Assembly (NCBI GenBank): GCA_031253795.1
Contig: JAIRVR010000008.1
Coordinates: forward strand, 1 to 57,814
From: Burkholderiaceae bacterium
Lineage (GTDB): Bacteria > Pseudomonadota > Gammaproteobacteria > Burkholderiales > Burkholderiaceae_C
Length of the DNA stretch: 57,814 nucleotides
Direction of reading: 5' to 3'
In this document: piece after piece, positions 41,442 to 50,800 of the stretch
Position numbering within the stretch: position 1 is the first letter of the stretch
Layout: every line of letters starts with the position of its first letter
Notes under the pieces: model-generated
Told to the model about the DNA's origin: nothing
Seen by the model: the letters and a program-made list of their open reading frames with translations, nothing else
Database searches by the model: none
Program-made: the position numbers and the translations under genes

Positions 41442-42191
41442 TCAGCCCTGGCGCAGCCGGTCCACCTCGGCATGCAGGTCCAGCGCCCAGGCGCGGCGGT
41501 CGCGGCCATCGGGCGTCTGTGCCTGGCCGTAGTGGACATGGGCCACCAATTCGTCGGCACACAGCGTGCGCCAGATCGACCCCAGCAGGGTTTCATCGCC
41601 CTCGTAGCTGGGCGCGCGGCTGATGGGACCGGCCTCGCCATCCGTGAAACGCAGGCCTACGGGCAGCACAGGGGCCTCGATCTGCACGGCGGCCTGCAGC
41701 AGGTTGGCATGAAAGGGCAGCAGCCGGTGTCCGTCGCCCGTCGTCCCCTCGGGGAAGATGGCCAGGATCTCGCGGCGCTGCAGAGATTCCTCCATGCTCT
41801 GCACCATGCGGCGCGCATCGCGCCGCGAGCTGCGCTCGATGTAGAGCGTGCCGGCCGCCGTGGCCAGGGTGCCGATCAGCGGCCAGGCCTTGACATCGGA
41901 CTTGGAGATGAAGCGGCAATGCCGGGCCGCATGCAGCACGGGGATGTCCAGCCAGGAGATGTGGTTGCTGACCAGGAGCACCGGCCCCTGGCGCGGCGGC
42001 TGGCCCTCGATGCGCAGGCTTACGCCCGCATGGGCCAGCAACTGCATGGCCCATGCCTGGACATGGGCGTGCTGGCGCTCCTCCGACAGCTGGGGAAAGC
42101 GCAGCGCGACGATCCACAGGCCCTTGAAGATGTGGCCGAACAGGCGCGCAGCGCGCCCGGCGGCGCGCAGGGCATTGCGCAGGCGTTTCAT
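41442..42191 (-). CDS. plsC: 1-acyl-sn-glycerol-3-phosphate acyltransferase
   Basis: 249 residues. The acyltransferase motifs are in order: NHISWLD (motif I, HX4D), a substrate segment GTLYIERSSRRDARRM, FPEGTTGDG (motif III) and a following VLPVGLRF (motif IV). The N-terminus has an amphipathic/hydrophobic helix (LFGHIFKGLWIVALRF) for membrane association. It adds the second fatty acid to lysophosphatidate in phospholipid synthesis. It sits 33 bp after pyrC' and 4 bp before the GNAT gene, likely in one transcript with the pyrimidine genes. Confidence 0.93.
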   Translation of the reverse strand: MKRLRNALRAAGRAARLFGHIFKGLWIVALRFPQLSEERQHAHVQAWAMQLLAHAGVSLRIEGQPPRQGPVLLVSNHISWLDIPVLHAARHCRFISKSDVKAWPLIGTLATAAGTLYIERSSRRDARRMVQSMEESLQRREILAIFPEGTTGDGHRLLPFHANLLQAAVQIEAPVLPVGLRFTDGEAGPISRAPSYEGDETLLGSIWRTLCADELVAHVHYGQAQTPDGRDRRAWALDLHAEVDRLRQG

Positions 42192-42224
42192 GGCAGAGGC
42201 GCGAAGCGGCTCGGGCGGCCCATT

Positions 42225-43520
42225 TCAACCCCTTTCGAATGCCACGCGGCCTTCGACAAGGGTCAGGCGCACGCGGGCCGGCAGCTCGTAGCCGGCGAAG
42301 GGCGTGCTCTTGCCCTGGCTGGCCAGGGCCTGGGGCTGGACGGTCCAGGCCGCCTGAGGATCGACGATGCACAGGTCGGCCACGCCACCCTCGGCCAGGC
42401 GGCCCACCTGCTCCTGCAGCTCGCCCAGCGAGCGGCCCAGCACCTGCACGGGCGAAACCGTGATGGCTGCCAGGGCGCGCGACAGCGGCACCTGGCCATC
42501 CTGGGACCATTTGACGGCCAGCGACAACAGCAGCTCCACGCCCGTGGCACCGGGCTCGGCCTCGGCGAAGGGCAGGACCTTGGCGTCCTCGTCCACCGGC
42601 GTGTGGTCCGAGACCAGCGCGTCGATCGTGCCATCGGCCAGCGCGGCCGACAGCGCATCGCGGTCGCGCTGCTGGCGCAGCGGCGGCGTCAGGCGCGCGC
42701 TGCTGTCGAAATAGCCGATGTCGGTGTCGGTCAGGTGCAGCGAATTGATGGACACGTCGGCCGTGACCTGCAGGCCCTCGGCCTTGGCACGGCGCACCAG
42801 CTCCACGCCCGCGGCGCTGGACAGGCGGCACAGGTGCACGCGGGCCTGGGTGCCGCGCATGAGTTCGAAGATGGTGTGCAGCGCAATCGTCTCGGCCGCC
42901 ACGGGCACGCCGGACAGGCCCATGCGCGTGGCCAGCGGCCCGCTGGCCGCCACGCCCTTGCCCAGATGCAGCTCCTGCGGGCGCAGCCACACGGTGTAGC
43001 CGTACGTTGCCGCGTACTGCAGGGCGCGCTGCAGGGTCTGGGTACTGGTCAGCGGCACCTCGGCCTGGCTGAAGCCCACGCAGCCCGACTCGGTCAGCTC
43101 GGCCATCTCGGTCAGCACCTCGCCCTGGAGGCCCAGGGTCAGCGCGCCCAGCGGAAACAGGCGCGACTGGTGCAGCTTCTCGGCGCGGAACTTGAGCATC
43201 TCGACCAGGCCCTGCTCGTCGAGCACGGGCTCGGTGTCGGGCGGGCAGACCAGGCTGGTCACGCCACCCGCCACGGCGGCGGTCATCTCGGACTGCAGCA
43301 TGCCCTCGTGCTCGTGGCCGGGCTCGCGCAGGCGCACGGCCAGATCCACCAGGCCCGGCAGCACCCAGCATCCGGCGGCATCGATGTCGCGATCGGCCGC
43401 GAAGCCTTGGGGTGTCTTGCCGACGGCCAGCACCTTGCCGTCGGCGATGGCCACGTCGGCCTGCTGGTCGAAGCCGCGTGCAGGGTCCATCACCCGGCCG
43501 TTGCGTATGAGTATCTTCAT
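42225..43520 (-). CDS. pyrC': Inactive dihydroorotase-like ATCase subunit
   Basis: 431 residues of the dihydroorotase/amidohydrolase fold (MKILIRNGRVMDPARG, CWVLPGLVDL, GVTSLVCPPDTEPVLD, LVSDHTPVDED). The metal-binding HxH that normally follows PGLVDL is replaced by AVR (residues 61-63), and the later TPHH-type block reads SINSLH. It should therefore lack dihydroorotase activity. Pseudomonas PyrC' is the known parallel: a non-catalytic partner needed for assembly of the dodecameric aspartate transcarbamoylase. pyrB lies upstream on the same strand. An active dihydroorotase must be encoded elsewhere. Confidence 0.9.
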   Translation of the reverse strand: MKILIRNGRVMDPARGFDQQADVAIADGKVLAVGKTPQGFAADRDIDAAGCWVLPGLVDLAVRLREPGHEHEGMLQSEMTAAVAGGVTSLVCPPDTEPVLDEQGLVEMLKFRAEKLHQSRLFPLGALTLGLQGEVLTEMAELTESGCVGFSQAEVPLTSTQTLQRALQYAATYGYTVWLRPQELHLGKGVAASGPLATRMGLSGVPVAAETIALHTIFELMRGTQARVHLCRLSSAAGVELVRRAKAEGLQVTADVSINSLHLTDTDIGYFDSSARLTPPLRQQRDRDALSAALADGTIDALVSDHTPVDEDAKVLPFAEAEPGATGVELLLSLAVKWSQDGQVPLSRALAAITVSPVQVLGRSLGELQEQVGRLAEGGVADLCIVDPQAAWTVQPQALASQGKSTPFAGYELPARVRLTLVEGRVAFERG

Positions 43521-43704
43521 GGTTTGCTACCCCAGAGTCCGCGGGCGGCGCCTGGACGACGGCCCGCGTCAATCAAAAACATGTGCATTCACCAAAGCGC
43601 CTGGACTCGGCCCAGGGCGCCGGGCATGGAAAAGGCATGGCCCAGCCCAGGGACGCCAGGCAAGAGTCCATGCCGGCCGCGCCGCCCCGCAGCGAGGGCA
43701 TCGT

Positions 43705-43735
43705 CCCCCTCCCTCGCGAAGCGAGTGGAGAGGGG
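43705..43735. repeat. REP-like intergenic hairpin between pyrB and pyrC'
   Basis: Left arm CCCCCTCCCTCGC and right arm GCGAGTGGAGAGGGG around GAA form a strong imperfect stem. A second small stem (AGCGA/TCGCT) follows. The CTCCCTCGC-loop-GCGAGGGAG pattern resembles dispersed intergenic repeats of Comamonadaceae genomes. It occupies most of the only large gap in an otherwise tight operon. Confidence 0.6.
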
Positions 43736-43768
43736 AAAGCGATGCAGTCGCTCAGGGGGTGCTTCATT

Positions 43769-44731
43769 TCAGGCCTCATTGCCTGCGACGATGGACATCA
43801 CGGCCATGCGCACCGCGATGCCGAACGAGACCTGCGACAGGATCACGGCCTGCGGGCCATCCACAACCTCGGAGTCGATCTCCACGCCGCGGTTGATGGG
43901 GCCGGGATGCATGACGATGGCATCGGGCTTGGCCAGGCGCAGCTTCTCGGCCGTGAGGCCGAAGCTCTTGAAATACTCCTGGCTGGACGGCAGCAGCGCA
44001 CCGCTCATGCGCTCGTTCTGCAGGCGCAGCGTGATGATGACGTCGCAGTCCCTGATGCCCTCTTCCAGCGTGTGGAAGACGCGCACGCCCATTTGCGACA
44101 GGTCCGAAGGCACCAGGGTGCGCGGGCCGACCACGCGCACCTCGGCCGCGCCCAGGGTGGTCAGCGCGTGGATGTCCGAACGCGCCACGCGCGAATGCAG
44201 CACATCGCCCACGATGGCCACGCGCAGATTGGCGAAGTCCTTCTTGTAGTGGCGTATGGTGTACATGTCCAGCAGGCCCTGGGTGGGGTGGGCATGGCGG
44301 CCATCGCCGGCATTGACCACGTGGACATGGGGCGCCACGTGCTGGGCGATGAGATAGGGCGCGCCCGACTCGCTGTGGCGTACGACGAAGATATCGGCGG
44401 CCATGGCGGAGAGGTTGGCGATGGTGTCCAGCAGGGATTCGCCCTTGCTGGCCGAGCTGCGCGCGATGTCGAGATTGAACACGTCGGCCGACAGGCGCTT
44501 GGCCGCGATCTCGAAGGTCGTGCGTGTGCGCGTGCTGTTTTCGAAGAACAGGTTGAACACGCTCTTGCCGCGCAGCAGCGGCACCTTCTTGACCTCGCGG
44601 TCATTGACGCTGACGAAGTTGGCGGCCGTGTCCAGGATGTGGGTCAGTATGTCCTTGGACAGGCCCTCGGTGGACAGCAGGTGTATGAGTTCGCCGTTCT
44701 TGTTGAGCTGGGGGTTGCGCTTGTACAGCAC
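43769..44731 (-). CDS. pyrB: Aspartate carbamoyltransferase catalytic subunit
   Basis: 320 residues from a GTG start 2 bp after pyrR. The carbamoyl-phosphate motif is [19 protein letters not shown]. The [11 protein letters not shown] loop, the carbamoyl-phosphate histidine in [17 protein letters not shown], and the aspartate-site [12 protein letters not shown] complete the family pattern. It makes carbamoyl aspartate, the first committed step of UMP synthesis. With the dead dihydroorotase encoded downstream it should form the large PyrB-PyrC' complex typical of pseudomonads and relatives. No regulatory pyrI subunit is present. Confidence 0.96.
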   Translation of the reverse strand: MLYKRNPQLNKNGELIHLLSTEGLSKDILTHILDTAANFVSVNDREVKKVPLLRGKSVFNLFFENSTRTRTTFEIAAKRLSADVFNLDIARSSASKGESLLDTIANLSAMAADIFVVRHSESGAPYLIAQHVAPHVHVVNAGDGRHAHPTQGLLDMYTIRHYKKDFANLRVAIVGDVLHSRVARSDIHALTTLGAAEVRVVGPRTLVPSDLSQMGVRVFHTLEEGIRDCDVIITLRLQNERMSGALLPSSQEYFKSFGLTAEKLRLAKPDAIVMHPGPINRGVEIDSEVVDGPQAVILSQVSFGIAVRMAVMSIVAGNEA

Positions 44732-44733
44732 GA

Positions 44734-45252
44734 TCAGGCCTCTTGGATGCGGAATTGGAAGGCGCCGGCGTCATCGCGCGCCAGCGACAGCAGGCGGTCG
44801 GCCGGCAGTGCCACGCGGGCTGCGGCAAAGTCGGCCTGGAAGGGCAGTTCGCGCCCGCCACGGTCCACCAGCACCGCCAGGCGCACGCAGGCCGGGCGGC
44901 CGTAGTCATAGAGTTCGTTGAGCACGGCGCGCACGGTGCGGCCCGTGTAGAGCACGTCGTCCAGCACCAGGATGTCGGCGCCGTTGACCTCGAAGTCGAT
45001 CTGGGTCTGGGCACTGGTGGCCATGCCGCGCTGCGCGAAATCGTCGCGGTGCAGGGCCGAGGACAGCACGCTGGGGTTGCCGGGCAGGTCCAGGTCCTTG
45101 TGCAGGCGCTCGACCAGCCAGGCCCCGCCCGATGTGATGCCGGCCAGGCGGGTCTGGGGCCCCATGAGGCTGCGCACGCCGCGCAGCAGTTCGCGGTACA
45201 GGGCCTCGGCGTCCAGCACCAGGCTGCCGCTTCCCGCAATGGTTTCACTCAT
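44734..45252 (-). CDS. pyrR: PyrR, pyr regulator / uracil phosphoribosyltransferase
   Basis: 172 residues. The PRPP loop is [22 protein letters not shown], the hallmark of PyrR. The N-terminal part has [26 protein letters not shown] and the hood region DDFAQRG. In Gram-positives PyrR binds mRNA to attenuate pyr genes; in pseudomonads PyrR acts on pyrB expression and as uracil phosphoribosyltransferase. It overlaps ruvX by ATGA upstream and leads into pyrB with a 2-bp gap. I see no clear attenuator hairpin in front of pyrR, since the genes overlap. Confidence 0.94.
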   Translation of the reverse strand: MSETIAGSGSLVLDAEALYRELLRGVRSLMGPQTRLAGITSGGAWLVERLHKDLDLPGNPSVLSSALHRDDFAQRGMATSAQTQIDFEVNGADILVLDDVLYTGRTVRAVLNELYDYGRPACVRLAVLVDRGGRELPFQADFAAARVALPADRLLSLARDDAGAFQFRIQEA

Positions 45253-45707
45253 GGAAGACTCCTCAAAAACTGTTCAAGAATGATGCAGGCCGAGGCCGCA
45301 TCGGCATCCGACGCACCGCCGGCCAGGGCCTCGGTGGTGCTGTAGCGCTCATCCACCTCATAGACGGGCAGGCCGAAGCGGCTTTTGAGCTGGCGGCCGA
45401 ACTTCCTGGCGCGCGCCGTGTTCTCATGGGCGGCGCCATCGGGGTGGTAGGGCACGCCGATGACCAGGGCGTCGGGCTGCCACTCCCTGATGCGCTCGCC
45501 GGCCTGGGCCAGCCGGGCCTCGCCGGCCTCGGCACGTATGGTGGACAGGGGATTGGCCGAACGCAGCATGCGCGTGCCCACGGCGCAACCCGTGCGCTTG
45601 GCGCCGAAATCAAAGGCCACGAAGCTCTGGAAATGGGAGGGAACGGAAGGTGGCAGGGCCGTGCCGGCTGCGGCTGCTGCCTGGGACGCGGGGGCCGGCA
45701 GGCTCAT
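45249..45707 (-). CDS. ruvX: Holliday junction resolvase-like nuclease (YqgF)
   Basis: 152 residues, slightly longer than the usual 138 because of an Ala/Pro-rich N-terminal tail of about 28 residues. The RNase H-like core has the first catalytic aspartate in FVAFDFGAKRTGCAVG, then ALVIGVPYHPDGAAHENTARARKF and the acidic block VYEVDERYSTTEAL, ending SACIILEQFL. It is needed for 16S rRNA 5'-end maturation and also described as a putative Holliday-junction nuclease. Its ATG overlaps the yqgE stop (ATGA), and its own stop overlaps pyrR, so it is embedded in the operon. Confidence 0.93.
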   Translation of the reverse strand: MSLPAPASQAAAAAGTALPPSVPSHFQSFVAFDFGAKRTGCAVGTRMLRSANPLSTIRAEAGEARLAQAGERIREWQPDALVIGVPYHPDGAAHENTARARKFGRQLKSRFGLPVYEVDERYSTTEALAGGASDADAASACIILEQFLRSLP

Positions 45708-46303
45708 GCGCGCCCCGCTTCGGGAGACAGCATCCAGCGCTGCAGGCCCAGCAGGGCCAGGGCGCCATCGTAACGCTCCCCCACGGGGGTGTCGAAGATG
45801 ACCCTGGCGTCGGCGCTCACGGTGAGCCAGGCATTTTCGGCGAGCTCGGACTCCAGCTGGCCCTCGCCCCAGGAGGCATAGCCCAGCATGACCATCAGGC
45901 GCCGCGGCCCCGCGCCGTCGGACAGGGCTTCCAGCACATCCTTGGAAGTGGTCATTTCCAGGCCACCCGGTATGGTCATGGTCGAGGCATAGGCCGACTC
46001 GTCGGCGGCACCGCCCTCCACCAGCATGGGGTCGTGCAGCACGAAGCCGCGGTCGGTCTGCACGGGCCCCCCATGGAAGACGGGCAAGCCCCGCAGGTCC
46101 TCGCGGCCCAGGGCCAGATCCACCTTCTCGAGCAGGCCTTCGAGCGTGAGCGGCGAGGGTTTGTTGATAATCAGGCCGAGCGCTCCGCGCTCGCTGTGCT
46201 CGCACAGGTAGACCACACTGCGCGAGAACGCTTCGTCTTCCAGTCCAGGCATGGCAATCAGGAAGTGGTGCGTCAGGTTGATAGGCGCAGTTTCAGCAGA
46301 CAT
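45704..46303 (-). CDS. yqgE: YqgE/AlgH family protein
   Basis: 199 residues from the ATG at 46303, which matches the family start (SAETAPINLTHHFLIAMPGLEDEAFSRSVVYLCEHSERGALGLIINKP). Other conserved blocks are VFHGGPVQTDRGFVLHD, TTSKDVLEALSDG and MLGYASWGEGQLESELAENAWL. It is the first gene of the yqgE-ruvX-pyr run, and its promoter region is shared with divergent phrB (23-bp gap). AlgH affects alginate regulation in Pseudomonas, but the molecular role is unsettled. Confidence 0.95.
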   Translation of the reverse strand: MSAETAPINLTHHFLIAMPGLEDEAFSRSVVYLCEHSERGALGLIINKPSPLTLEGLLEKVDLALGREDLRGLPVFHGGPVQTDRGFVLHDPMLVEGGAADESAYASTMTIPGGLEMTTSKDVLEALSDGAGPRRLMVMLGYASWGEGQLESELAENAWLTVSADARVIFDTPVGERYDGALALLGLQRWMLSPEAGRA

Positions 46304-46326
46304 AGCAGCGATTTTACCGGCGATCC

Positions 46327-47808
46327 ATGTCACCTTCTTACCCAGTGGGCTTGGTCTGGCTGCGGCGCGACCTGCGCCTGGCCGATCACGCCGCCCTCTA
46401 CCACGCCCTGCGGCAATGCGGGCAGGTGCATTGCATCTTCGTCTTCGACGACGACATCCTGGCCCCCCTGCCCCACGCCGACCGGCGCGTGGAATTCATC
46501 TGCCAGAGCCTGGCCGCGCTGGACCAGGCCCTGGGCGAGGCCGGTGGCCAGGCCCGTTGCGGACTCATCGTGCGCCGGGGCCGTCCGGTGGACCAGATCC
46601 CCGCCCTGGCGCGCAGCCTGGGCGCCCAGGCCGTGTTCTGCAACTGGGACGACGAGCCCGAGGCCCTGGCCCGCGATGCACGCGTGCGCCAGGCCCTGGC
46701 CGCCGAAGGCGTGGCCCTGCACAGCTTCAAGGACCACATGGTCTTCGCGCGCGACGAGGTGCTGACCCAGGCCGGCGCCCCGTTCTCCGTGTTCACGCCC
46801 TACAAGAACGCCTGGCTGCGCCAGATCAACCCCTTCTTTCTGTCGGCCTACCCCAGCGAGCGCGATCTGCCGGCCCGGCTGGCGCCACGCCCCGAAGGCG
46901 AATGCCGGCCCGTACCCACGGCGGCCGACCTCGGCTTTGCCCCCGGCGCACTGGATGGCCTGCGCCTGCCCGCGGGCTGCGCAGGCGCCGAGCAGTTGCT
47001 GGCCGACTTTCTGCCGCGCCTGCCACGCTACAAGCAGGCCCGCGACTTCCCCGCCATCAAGGGCCCCAGCTACCTGAGCACGCATTTGCGCTTCGGCACC
47101 GTGTCCATACGCCGCCTGGCGTGTCTGGCCTGGGAGCAGACCCGCCAGCAGCCGCAGGACAGCGAGGGAGCAGCCACCTGGCTGTCCGAGCTGGTGTGGC
47201 GCGACTTCTACTTCCAGATCCTGGCCCACCACCCCCATGTGGTGCACGCCAGTTTCCGTCCGGCCTACGACGCCATTGCCTGGGATCGCGGCCCAGAGGC
47301 CGATGCACTGTTCGAGGCCTGGTGCGAGGGCCGCACCGGCTACCCCCTGGTCGACGCCGCCATGCGCCAGCTGGCCAGCACAGGCTACATGCACAATCGC
47401 CTGCGCATGGTGGCTGCCAGCTTCATGGTCAAGGACCTGGGCATCGACTGGCGCCGTGGCGAAGCCTGGTTTGCGCGCCTGCTCAACGACTTCGACCTGG
47501 CGGCCAACAACGGTGGCTGGCAATGGGCGGCTTCCACGGGCTGCGATGCCCAGCCCTGGTTCCGCATCTTCAACCCAGTCACCCAGAGCCAGAAATTCGA
47601 CCCCGACGCCCGCTTCATCGCGCGTTACGTGCCCGAACTGGAGCGCCTGCCCGCGCCGCTGCGCCATGCACCCTGGCAGGCCCGGCCGCTGGAGCTGGCC
47701 GAGGCCGGCATCACCCTGGGCACGGATTACCCCCACCCCGTCGTGGACCATGCCGCCGCGCGCGAACGCACGCTGGCGCGCTACGCGGTGGTCAAGCAGG
47801 CAGGCTGA
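46327..47808 (+). CDS. phrB: Deoxyribodipyrimidine photolyase
   Basis: 493 residues. The Rossmann-like antenna domain (GLVWLRRDLRLADHAALYHAL) is followed by the helical FAD domain with LSTHLRFGTVSIRR, WLSELVWRDFYFQIL, GRTGYPLVDAAMRQLASTGYMHNRLRMV and NNGGWQWAASTGCDAQPWFRIFNPVTQSQKFD. These are class I CPD photolyase signatures. It uses blue light to reverse cyclobutane pyrimidine dimers. It is divergent from yqgE and ends at a bidirectional terminator shared with chpA. Confidence 0.96.
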   Translation: MSPSYPVGLVWLRRDLRLADHAALYHALRQCGQVHCIFVFDDDILAPLPHADRRVEFICQSLAALDQALGEAGGQARCGLIVRRGRPVDQIPALARSLGAQAVFCNWDDEPEALARDARVRQALAAEGVALHSFKDHMVFARDEVLTQAGAPFSVFTPYKNAWLRQINPFFLSAYPSERDLPARLAPRPEGECRPVPTAADLGFAPGALDGLRLPAGCAGAEQLLADFLPRLPRYKQARDFPAIKGPSYLSTHLRFGTVSIRRLACLAWEQTRQQPQDSEGAATWLSELVWRDFYFQILAHHPHVVHASFRPAYDAIAWDRGPEADALFEAWCEGRTGYPLVDAAMRQLASTGYMHNRLRMVAASFMVKDLGIDWRRGEAWFARLLNDFDLAANNGGWQWAASTGCDAQPWFRIFNPVTQSQKFDPDARFIARYVPELERLPAPLRHAPWQARPLELAEAGITLGTDYPHPVVDHAAARERTLARYAVVKQAG

Positions 47809-47836
47809 AAAAAAGAGCAGCGGATGCTGCTCTTTT
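47808..47836. terminator. Bidirectional terminator between phrB and chpA
   Basis: Arms AAAAGAGCAGC (47811-47821) and GCTGCTCTTTT (47826-47836) around GGAT, with A/T tracts on both sides, so it can end both convergent transcripts. It overlaps the last base of the phrB stop codon. Confidence 0.88.
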
Positions 47837-47860
47837 CCTTGTGGCGGCACGGGCCTGCAC

Positions 47861-50800
47861 TCAGGCCTCTTCGCCCTGGGGCTCGGGGTCGGCCTGCTGG
47901 GGTGCGGGTTCGGTGCTTCCACCCTGCAGGGCATAGTGCTGGATCAGGCCCAGCAGCTCCTCGTCCGAATAGGGCTTGCCCAGGTAGTGGTTGGCGCCCA
48001 GCTGGCGCGCCAGCTCACGGTGCTTTTGGGCAATGCGCGAGGTGATCATCTCCACGGGCAGGTCGCCAAGCGCCTCGTCGGCCCGGATGTTACGCAGCAG
48101 GTCGAAGCCGTCCATGCGCGGCATTTCGATGTCGGACAGCACCAGGGTCGGGCGCTCCTCGGCCAGGCGCTCGATGGCCTGCAGCCCGTCGGCCGCCAGC
48201 GCCACCCGGTAGCCTTCACGCTGCAGCAGGCGCTGGGTGACGCGTCGCACGGTGATGGAATCGTCCACCACCAGCACCAGGGGCACGGACACGGGGCCGG
48301 TATCGGCCGCCAGCAGGCCTTCGCCACCGGCTTCGCCGGCCGCCTGCTCGGCAGCCTCGGTCATGGCGCGCACTTCATCGCCATAGACGTTGGCAAGCGC
48401 CACGGGGTTGTAGATCTGCACCACGGCGCCAGAGGCCAGCACCGACATGCCGGTCAGGCCCGGCAGGCGGGCCAGCTGGGGGCCAAGGTTCTTGACCACG
48501 ACTTCCTGGTTGCCCAGCACTTCGTCCACGTGCAACGCGATGCGCTGGGCTGCGCTGCGCAGTATGACCACGGGCCGCGTGCGACCCACGCTTTCCTCGC
48601 TGCGCAGCGAGGACTGCCACAGCGCGCCGGCCCAGTAAAAGGGCAGGGACTCGATGCCGTCATCGAAACCGTGCTCGCGGTAGGCCTGCTGCAGCTGGTC
48701 CAGCGATGCGCGGCGCACGATTTCCACCAGACTGGCCGGCACGCCGACCAGCATGCGGCCCGCGCGCAGCATGACCACCTGGGTCACGGCCGTGGTCAGC
48801 GGCAGCACCAGGCGGAAGGCACTGCCCCGGCCCGCCTCGCTGTGGGTTTCTATGCGTCCGCCCAGGGCGTTGACTTCGGAGCGCACCACGTCCATGCCGA
48901 TGCCGCGGCCGGCCACGCCGGTCACTTCGGTGGCCGTGGTAAAGCCCGGCTCGAAGATGAGGCGGCCCGCGTCTTCCGTGGTCAGCACCTGGTCCGCAGG
49001 CCACAGGCCCTGGGCCACGGCCTTGTCACGGATGCGCTCGATGTTGAGGCCGGCGCCATCGTCCTCCACCGACAGCGCCACGTCGTTGCGCTCCTGGCTG
49101 AGGATGATTTCAATCGTGCCCATGGCGGGCTTGCCCGCCGCGGTGCGCTGCTCGGGCGGCTCGATGCCATGCGCCACGCAGTTGCGCAGCAAATGCTCGA
49201 AGGCCGGCATCATGCGGTCCAGCATGCCCCGGTCCATTTCGATGGTGCCGCCCAGAATGTTCAGGCGCACCTGCTTGCCCATTTCCTTGGAGGTCTGGCG
49301 CACGACGGCATACAGGCGCTCGGCCAGGGAGTCGAACTCCACCATGCGCGTGCGCAGCAGATCGCGCTGCAGGTCGCGCGCCTGCCGGCCCTGCGCCACC
49401 AGATCGTCTTCGGCACCAGCCATGTCGCGCTGCAGGTTGCGCTGCACGGTGGCCACGTCGTTGACCGACTCGGCCATCATGCGCGTGAGCTCCTGCACCC
49501 GCGTGAAGCGGTCGAACTCCAGCGGATCGAAGCCTGCGGCCGAATCCTTGGACAGGGCCAGGCGCGATTGCATCTGGCTTTCGGCCTGGACCTCGATGTC
49601 GCGCAACTGCATGCGCAGGCGCTCCAGATTGCCGGCCAGCTCGTCCAGCGAGCCACGGGCCTGGGCCAGGCGTGCATCGACGCGCGAACGCGCGATCAGC
49701 ACCTCGCCAGCCTGGCTGATCAGGCGGTCCAGCAGTTGGGCACGTACGCGCACCGTCTGCTGGGCCCCGGCGCGCAGCGGCGGAACCACAGGCGCGGGCA
49801 TGGCGGCCGGCGCGGCAGGCTCGACCATGGCGGCCCGGGCCTCGGGCGCACCCGCGGCGGCCTCCGGCATGGTGGGCTCGTCGGCGGTGTCCAGCGGCAT
49901 GTCCTGGGCCTGTTCGCCCACGACGCGCAGCACGTCGAAGCCGGCCTGCAGCGCATCGAAATGGCCCAGCAGGGGCTCGATCTGTTCAGCCGAAGGCAAC
50001 TCGCCATCGACCTGCTCCACGGCCGATTCCAGGCGGTGGGCCATTTCGCCCAGGCGCATGGCGCCCGCCAGGCGCGCACTGCCCTTGAGCGTGTGCAGGG
50101 CGCGCAGCACTTCGTTGCGCGCCTCGTCCAGCGAGGGCCGGCCATGCCAGCGGCGCAGGGCTGCGCCCAGGCGTGGCAGCAGCTCCACCGCCTCTTCCTC
50201 GAAGATGGGGAACAGGTCGGGATCCACCTCGTCGAGGGCATCGATGTCATCGACCAGCTCATCGCCCATGGACACGGCATGGGCGATGGCCTCGTCGATG
50301 CGGCGCTGCAGCTCGGCCTCGTGGCCCACATCGTTGACGAGAGGGCGCATGGAGTAGGCCAGGGGCGGCGTGGCCGCGTCGGTGGCATCTTCCACGGGCA
50401 GGGCCGCGTCGATCGCGGCATCGCCGCCGGCCTCCTGCACCTCGGCCACCGGATCTTCGGCATCCAGCAGGCTGTCGGGTGCATCGGCGGGCTCGATGTC
50501 CAGCGCCAGAATGGCCTGCAGCGCTTCCTCGACACCGGCTACGGGTGTCTTGAGGAAACCGGCCGCGAACTGGTGCAGCAGGCGCCGCACCTCGTCCGAA
50601 GCCGCGATGCAGTCGGCCATCTGCTGCGGCGTGCCGCGGCGCTGGGGTTGCAGATGGGCCAGCGCATGTTCGAGCAGGCGCGCCAGATCCGACAGGGCCT
50701 TGAAGCCCACGGTGGCTGAACTGCCTGCCAGCGAGTGCGCGAACGCGATGGCATCCTCGGGCACGGGTTCGCCGGGCTCGCCAGCCCATTGCTGCAGGCT

